Assembly (NCBI GenBank): GCA_027924585.1
Contig: BSBM01000865.1
Coordinates: forward strand, 5,383,001 to 5,447,000
DNA length: 64,000 bases
Direction of reading: 5' to 3'
Source: Larix kaempferi
Taxonomy: Eukaryota > Streptophyta > Pinopsida > Pinales > Pinaceae
Both the position numbers and the translations under genes were made by a program. Of the stretch, positions 58,278-64,000 are shown piece by piece (within the stretch, counting starts at the first letter, position 1; each line of letters opens with the position of its first letter). The notes beneath the pieces are model-generated. The model was not told the origin of the DNA and made no database searches. It saw only the letters and a list, made by a program, of their open reading frames with translations.

Positions 58278-59362
58278 CTAAGGGGGATCATTATGGTCAT
58301 ATTCTAAACCTGATATGTCATGTCCATCAAATTCTAATAAAATATCAAAGATATCAGATCCAATTATTTCTTCATCTTCTCTTGAAACTTCTTCTTGTAG
58401 AGACTGCGGATCGACAATGTTTTCCTCGACTAGTTTCAACTCTTGAAGCGGTTCTTCAAACTTCACACTTCGCTCTATGAATATCTTTTTGGATATGATA
58501 TCCATGAGATTATATGCCTTTTATTCTTCTCCATATCCTATTAGGATGCATTCAGTACTTTTTGGATCCAAATCTTTTCTCTTTTCAGAAGGAATTCTAG
58601 CCCATGCAGTGGGCCAAAAACCCTCAAATTTGTCACATCCGGTTTGTAACCAGTGAAAGCTTCGAAAGGAGTTTTACCTTTCACGGATGAATGTGGAACT
58701 CGGTTCTGAATATATGCAGCAAAATTCATGGCTTCAGCCCAAATATTTGCAGCCAAACCTTTTGACTCAAGCATACAGGTAGTCATCTCTTTCAGTGATT
58801 GATTCTTACTTTCTGCTACACCATTCTACTGGGGTGTGTAGGGAACTGTATGTTAGATCTGAATTCCGCTTTCAGCACAAAGTTGCAGAAAATCAGTCTT
58901 GATATATTCTCCGCCATTATCAGATCTAAGAGATTTGATCTTTCTCTCAGTGGCAGTCTCAATAGAAGCCTCAAAATCCTTGAATTTTCCAAGCACTTCT
59001 AACTTGTTTTTGAGAAAGAAGACCCAAGTAAAACGGGAGAAGTCATCAATGAATGTCAAAACATACCTTGAGCCATTCATGGACATGTTTGGAATCGGAC
59101 CACTGATATAATACTGTATCATCCCGAAAATAGTTGAAGCTCTGCTAGCTTTTCCGCGGTCAAACTTGTGCTCAGGGTGCTTCCCAATGATACAACCTGG
59201 GCAAATTCCCTTCGAGGAACGGAGGTGCGGAAGACCATCAACCATGGATTTGTTTTGTAATAGAAGAAAATAATTGTAATTAAGGTGTCCAAACCTTTCA
59301 TGCCAAATCCTACTGACCTCATTGACATGAGTGAGAAGAGCAGTGGGATTTTCAAGCGGCAC
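58278..59362 (-). pseudogene. Copia integrase, full unit
   Basis: The gag-pre-integrase/HHCC region is at 59,330-59,150 (IWHERFGHLN, GICPGCIIGKH). The core Asp are in FIDDFSRFTW and SLRSDNGGEY, and the Glu in GVAESKNQSL lies after two stops near 58,850. The integrase C-terminus is at 58,786-58,541 (NRVPHSSVKGKTPFEA) and the linker at 58,505-58,278 is acidic. Confidence 0.92.
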
Positions 59363-59380
59363 AAAGTGTGAAAACTCATA

Positions 59381-60048
59381 TTATTTTGCAGTATGATTTT
59401 CCTTTCCGAATGCAATAAGTTTTCCACTTTCAATATCAGAAATTTTAACTTTGTTAGGGTTGAATAGAACTTGCTTCGGTGCACAAGTGTGTGTCATTTG
59501 ATACACAGAAATAAGATTCGAAGCCAAGGAAGGTAGATAAAGAACATTATGAAAGCTGCCATGCTCTAAATGGATGGTACCTTTCCCCTTTGATGAAATT
59601 TTTGAGTCATCTCCCAAATGGATTGGGATGGAGCTGTTTGGATCAAATGAAGAAAAGGAGTCAATATTTGCAAATATATGATTCGAGTCACCATAATTTA
59701 TCAGTAGAGTGGTGGGTTTCAAAACAGTTTCCATGAGTGCTTGACCTCTTACGTGATCATCATTTCTATCGTTCTTCCATGCACCTTCGGGAAGAGTTAT
59801 GTTATTCTTTTCAAAAAGCAGGGCCATTTGATCTATTGTTTTCTTCGTGCATGAACTTTCAGGATGAAAGCCACAGTTGCAATAAGAACATTTAGATTTT
59901 TCTTTACCCTCTTTACCCTTTTGCTTGTTCCTTGAACCGGATGGTGCATCCGATGGTTTGTTTTTCTCTCTTTGCTTGGAAGGTTAGAATTTGGGCTTCT
60001 TTTTATTTTTCTTCCCTTTGCCATTCGAATTCTTGGATCCTCCAACAA
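59381..60048 (-). pseudogene. Copia zinc knuckle and protease, full unit
   Basis: A CCHC knuckle CSYCNCGFHPESSC is encoded near 59,890-59,850 across a frame break. 59,827-59,381 contains the protease region, where the catalytic motif reads LLINYGDSNHI in place of the typical DSGAT, so protease is probably inactive. A VLYLPSLASNLIS block typical of Copia follows. Confidence 0.85.
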
Positions 60049-60055
60049 AGAGGGC

Positions 60056-60661
60056 TCAATATTTGGATCTTATGGACCCCGTTTGAATTATCTTATCATG
60101 CTCTTTGGTAATAGACTCAATGAAGGTATTCAAAGTAGGCATCTTCCAATTCGGGGTAGTTAGTCGACCGGAATTGAAAGTAGAGACAAATACCGAAAAA
60201 TATTTATCAAGCTTTGAAATAATGGAGACGATGAATTGTTTATCCTCTTTGACATCTCCACTGGTCTTCAATTGCAAGGCCAAGTGCTTGAATCTTGTGA
60301 AAAAGTAATTGATGGTCTCGAAATTTTCTGGATTAAGAGCAATCAATTCATTTTCCAATTGAAAAGCTCTAAGCTCGTCCTGCTTGTCAAACATTTTGTC
60401 AAGATGCTCCCATACTGCTTTTGGAGAGTTCAATCCGCTGCGATGGAAATGAAGATCCTTTGAAATAGAGAGGCAAAGAAGACCATAAGCTTCATCAAGC
60501 TTATTGAAGTGTTTTGTTTTCTCAGGCAATGTGTTTGGCTCCAATTCGAGGCCCATGGTGACTCTATAGAACCCTTTTGAGTGCAATCTAATCTCCATGT
60601 CATCTTTCCAATCAAAATAATTGAAAGGAGTTAGCATAGGCTTTGAAGAAGAGTAATCCAT
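60056..60661 (-). pseudogene. Copia gag (UBN2-like), full unit
   Basis: Starts at ATG 60,661 (MDYSSSKPML). It has the Copia gag pattern FNYFDWKDDME, SPKAVWEHLDKMF, LENELIALNP and LKTSGDVKED. It ends at a stop at 60,056. A few substitutions aside, it looks complete, but the downstream frame is broken. Confidence 0.85.
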
Positions 60662-61021
60662 CACTGATAGTGAGTGCAGTTGATGAAGAAGAACTTGCAA
60701 TTCACAAGATAGCGAATGCAATTGAAGGAGAAGATTAACCCGGCAAATCACAATCAAAACAAGAATCGTAAGGTCGAACAATCCACCCTTTTAAAGTTGC
60801 ATCACACCTCGTATTAGAGATCAAGCAAGCTTAAAGATCCAATGTATCAATTCCAGGAATTATGTGGAAAACTCAAGCTTCTGGAGTGGTATTGGAGAGA
60901 AATTTTCAGCATTAATGAATGCAAGAGGAGTTTTGCATGCCAAAACTGCAGTATTTTTGAGCAAATTCACTCAAATCCTCATGTAGAACACCTGTAGAAG
61001 AGAGATCTTGTCCCTGCCATG

Positions 61022-61033
61022 GCTCTGATACCA
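61022..61033 (-). other. Primer-binding site, full Copia unit
   Basis: Minus strand TGGTATCAGAGC immediately before (in element sense, after) LTR C. Confidence 0.95.
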
Positions 61034-61719
61034 TGTAAATCTAGTCACAACAAATCTATTGAACAAGTAAATCAATCACAATGAATATGTAAAACAAATT
61101 GGAGTAAAAACTATGCAAGAGAGATGCATCAGTGCTCTATAACTCAGAATAATAGAATTACAATACAATACTATCACAATGAGTGACAAACTCGAATTAT
61201 CCAAGGAGGTCATTCGAATATACTGCATGGAATAGCTTGGCTCCAACTAGGAGTCCTCATCATCAACCAGTGGTGGTCATCAATGCACAAGTAACTGTCA
61301 TCCAGGTGTCAAATTGAGTCTAACTGAGTGTAATAAGTGTAACTGATGGATATGGAACTAATGTAGGGAAGGAGGTTCAGTGGAGGGAGCATGAGGAACT
61401 AACTGGAGTCAGAATAGGTATTTTAGTCTCACGAGAGGTCCATCGGAGTGATAACAGCAGTTAGGAGCTAGTCTAGCCTAAAATCAAGGAAAGACAACTA
61501 GTTAACTGAAGTGAACTGGAGTGGTAGGTGAGAAAAGGTGCCCCTCTCAAGTGGTAGGTGCATGCTGGGTGCACTAAGCACTAGGAGGGCTAAAACTGAG
61601 TGGAAGGAAGCTCCAGGGTGCTGAAAGACTAGGGACTAGGTGCTGGAGGCATCAAACTGGTGACTAGGTTGCATGCGGATGCATGCAAAGTACATACTGA
61701 ATGATCAGATATCCTAACA
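61034..61719 (-). repeat. Copia array LTR C
   Basis: 686 bp, TGTAAATCTAG to ATCCTAACA on the plus strand. It is the 5' LTR of the full unit and the 3' LTR of the unit to its right, whose polypurine tract (CCCCCCCTC on the plus strand) follows at 61,720. Confidence 0.92.
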
Positions 61720-64000
61720 CCCCCCCTCAAGCTATACTATGATGTAAAAAATAAAATGTAGGGCCCTGGTTACTGAGACCAAAGGTCACCCCAATACAAT
61801 AATCCAAAAATGCTGAAAATAAGCTAAGTGAGGAAAGAGGGAAAACCCAATGGGAAGAAAGCCCCCCCTCAAGCTAAACATAAAATGGATGTAATCTATC
61901 TCTACCATGATGGAACTCACCCCCAACAGCGAACGGAGGAAAGAGAACTTCTTCTCAGTAACGCTCTTGGTGAAGATGTCTGCAATTTTCCCATCAGTAG
62001 GGCAATATTGCAGAATGATGGTGCAATCATGCACAAGCTCTCGGATGTAGTGCATGTAAATATCAATGTGCTTGGTCCTCTGCCACTGAAATGGATCTGT
62101 GGAGATCTGAATATCACTTTGATTGTCACAAAATATGACAGTCGAAGTAGTGCTACCAAGATCAAACTCAGAAAGAATACCCTGCAACCAAACTACCTGA
62201 ATGCAGGCATTGACTGCCCCTCGATACTCTACCTCTGTTGAAGAAAGTGCAATGGCTTCCTGCATTTTGCTTGACCATCAAATAGGGCCATGGATAATCA
62301 TGAAAACATATCCAGAAGTGGAATTCCGATCAATGATATCACCCGCCCAATCTGAAACAGTGAAACCAATGAAATCTAGCTCAGAATCTGCAGCATAATG
62401 TATGCCAAAATGTCTCGTACCTTGCACATATTACAAGATCCTTTTGGCTTCCCTCTAATGAAGCTCATGGGGCTTCTGCATATACCTTGATACAACACTC
62501 AAAGCATAAGAAATATCAGGCCTTGAGTGTGTCAAGTAGAGTAGTGAACAAATCAACTATCGATACATAGTGCAATCTTTAAGCGGTGTAGAATTTCCCT
62601 CCTCAAGACTGATTCTTGAGAGGAATGGAAATGAAGGTGCCTTACATTCTGCCATATTAAAATTTAATAGAAGTTCTGAAGCATACTCTTGCTGAGATAA
62701 TGTGATCCCATAAAAATTTTGAGCTATCTCCAAGCCCAAAAATTGCTTCAGCAAACCCAAATCGCTCATGTCAAAAGCTAGATTTAAGGCAGTTTTTAGC
62801 TTGTTGATTATAAGGAGAGTGCTACCAATAATGAGAAGATCATAAACATAAAGAACAACAATGGGAAAAATACCTTTAAATTTCTGTAGACACACATTCG
62901 GATCATATTTGCATCTTTTGAAATTCTGAGAAAGAAGGAAGGAATCCATCTTTGCACACCAAGCTCTTGGGGCATGTTTCAATCCATACAAAGATTTCTT
63001 CAATCTACAAACTAATGATGGATCTGATATGTATCCTTCTGGATGCTTCCTATATACTTCTTCATCAAGATATCCATGTAGAAAATCACTCTTCACATCC
63101 ACAAGGTGCACTTCCCAGTGCTTGGATGCGGAAATAGCCAAAACTAGGCAGATGGAATCCATCTTTGTAACCGGTGAAAAAGTCTCAGTGTAGTCCACTC
63201 CTTGGACTTGGGAGAAATTTTTTTTCCACCAGCCTAGATTTGTATTTTTTGATAGAGCCATCAGCAGCAACCTTCGTGCAGTAGACCCACTTACATTGGA
63301 TTAATTTTCTTCCAAGTGGAAGAGAAACTAGCTCCCATGTATTGTTCTTTTGAAAAGAACTGTACTCTTCATCCATGGCGGTTTGCCATCTTGGGTGTTG
63401 GTGGGAATGATAGTATGATTTGGGATCTGAACCAATAATCAAATAACATTTCTCAGATAATAATGGATTAGAAAAATAAAGAGCCATGCTCTTTGAAAGT
63501 TTGCTATTTTTCACCTTGGATCAGCAGGATTTCCAATGTTTGGAGCAGCAGATTGTAGAGTGTTTTGGGCCCACTTTGGTAACTGAGGAGGATCATTATG
63601 GTCATATTCTAAACCTGATATGTCATGGCCATCAAAGTATGATAAAATATCAGAGATATCAGATCCAATTATTTCTTCATTTTCTCTTGAAACTTCTTCT
63701 TGTAGAGACTGCGGATCGACAGTGTTTTCCTCGACTAGTTTCAGATCTTGAAGCGGTTCTTCAAAATTCACACTTCGCTCTATGAATATCTTTTTGGATC
63801 TGATATTCATGAGATTATATGTGTTTGATTCTTCTCCATGTCATATTAGGATGCATTCAGTACCTTGTGGATCCAAATCTTTTCTCTTTTCAGAAGGAAT
63901 TCTAGCCCATGTGGTGGAGCCAAAAAACCTCAAATTTGTCACATCCGGTTTGTGACCAGTGAAAGCTTCAAAAGGAGTTTTACCTTTCACGGATGAGTGT
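61720..64000 (-). mobile_element. Third Copia unit, truncated by the window edge
   Basis: Minus-strand interior of another copy: RNase H (62,265-61,786, AIALSSTEVEYRGAV, FCDNQSDIQI), RT (63,514-62,557 in two frames), linker (63,810-63,511) and integrase C-terminus reaching 64,000. The RT active site reads LYVYDLLIIGS, so the first catalytic Asp is replaced by Tyr and this copy is catalytically dead. It is highly similar to the full unit but not identical. Confidence 0.88.

Larger units (their letters stand above)
55728..61719 (-). mobile_element. Copia unit with full interior (LTR B to LTR C)
   Basis: A 5,992-bp unit bounded by two 686-bp LTRs (55,728-56,413 and 61,034-61,719), with PBS at 61,022-61,033 and a C-rich (plus strand) polypurine tract after LTR B. 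The domain order gag, zinc knuckle, protease, integrase, RT, RNase H is that of Copia. Because LTRs B and C are also shared with the neighbouring units, this is part of a tandem array rather than an isolated insertion. Confidence 0.88.
53696..64000. mobile_element. CACTA-2, left end only; right end not in window
   Basis: It starts CACTAGTACAAAATGAG, identical over 17 bp to CACTA-1, then diverges (GAATTAATGACTAAAA). Its subterminal motif is TAGTCATT/AATGACTA in place of GGTCAT. It lies in the Gypsy gag N-terminus. No matching TAGTG end is seen up to 64,000, so the element either runs past the window or is truncated. The Copia array at 54,471 onward would then be nested in it. The extent given is provisional. 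Confidence 0.55.

Overview
The window looks like intergenic DNA from a large-genome land plant. It is AT-rich, with plant-type Ty3/Gypsy, Ty1/Copia, RNase H-bearing LINE and CACTA transposons, tRNA-iMet primer-binding sites (TGGTATCAGAGC), and decayed intron-containing gene pieces with plant homologues. A conifer or other gymnosperm would fit, but the sequence alone does not prove it. I see no complete, intact host gene.

The layout is a set of nested insertions. 1-9.9 kb: unassigned DNA, a decayed minus-strand coiled-coil gene (about 3.5-6.4 kb) and a 5'-truncated LINE (about 7.0-9.0 kb). 9.9-53.7 kb: one minus-strand Gypsy chromovirus, cut into pieces. Its gag and protease (53.7-52.0 kb), RT and RNase H (45.2-43.7 kb), integrase and chromodomain (13.0-11.6 kb) and probable 3' LTR (11.6-9.9 kb) stay colinear, and the pol frame rejoins across both main interruptions. 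Interruption 1 is a plus-strand Copia derivative (45,159-51,984). It has an intact RT-RNase H ORF but no gag or integrase, and a repeat-rich 3' leader. Interruption 2 is a CACTA-type DNA transposon of about 30.7 kb (12,979-43,710).

The 30.7-kb element is the most interesting object. It has 35-bp terminal inverted repeats with one mismatch, subterminal GGTCAT-type repeats, and no transposase that I can recognise. It carries decayed pieces of at least three host-like genes: the nucleotide-binding domain of an ABC transporter (D-family-like), a SANTA-domain (KNL2-like, centromere) gene, and the first exon of an RNFT-type membrane RING E3 ligase. It was itself invaded by a 6.5-kb non-autonomous LTR element that has near-identical 2,022-bp LTRs and one intact 799-aa ORF of unknown function, and by a nearly full-length 6.1-kb LINE with a 10-bp target duplication.

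A second, diverged CACTA end starts at 53,696, in the gag leader of the same Gypsy element. Both CACTA left ends share one architecture: a terminal foldback of about 390 bp followed directly by a tRNA-like sequence in reverse orientation. This pairing is the best candidate for something undescribed.

54.5-64 kb holds a minus-strand Copia tandem array (LTR - deleted internal - LTR - full internal - LTR - internal) that runs off the right edge.
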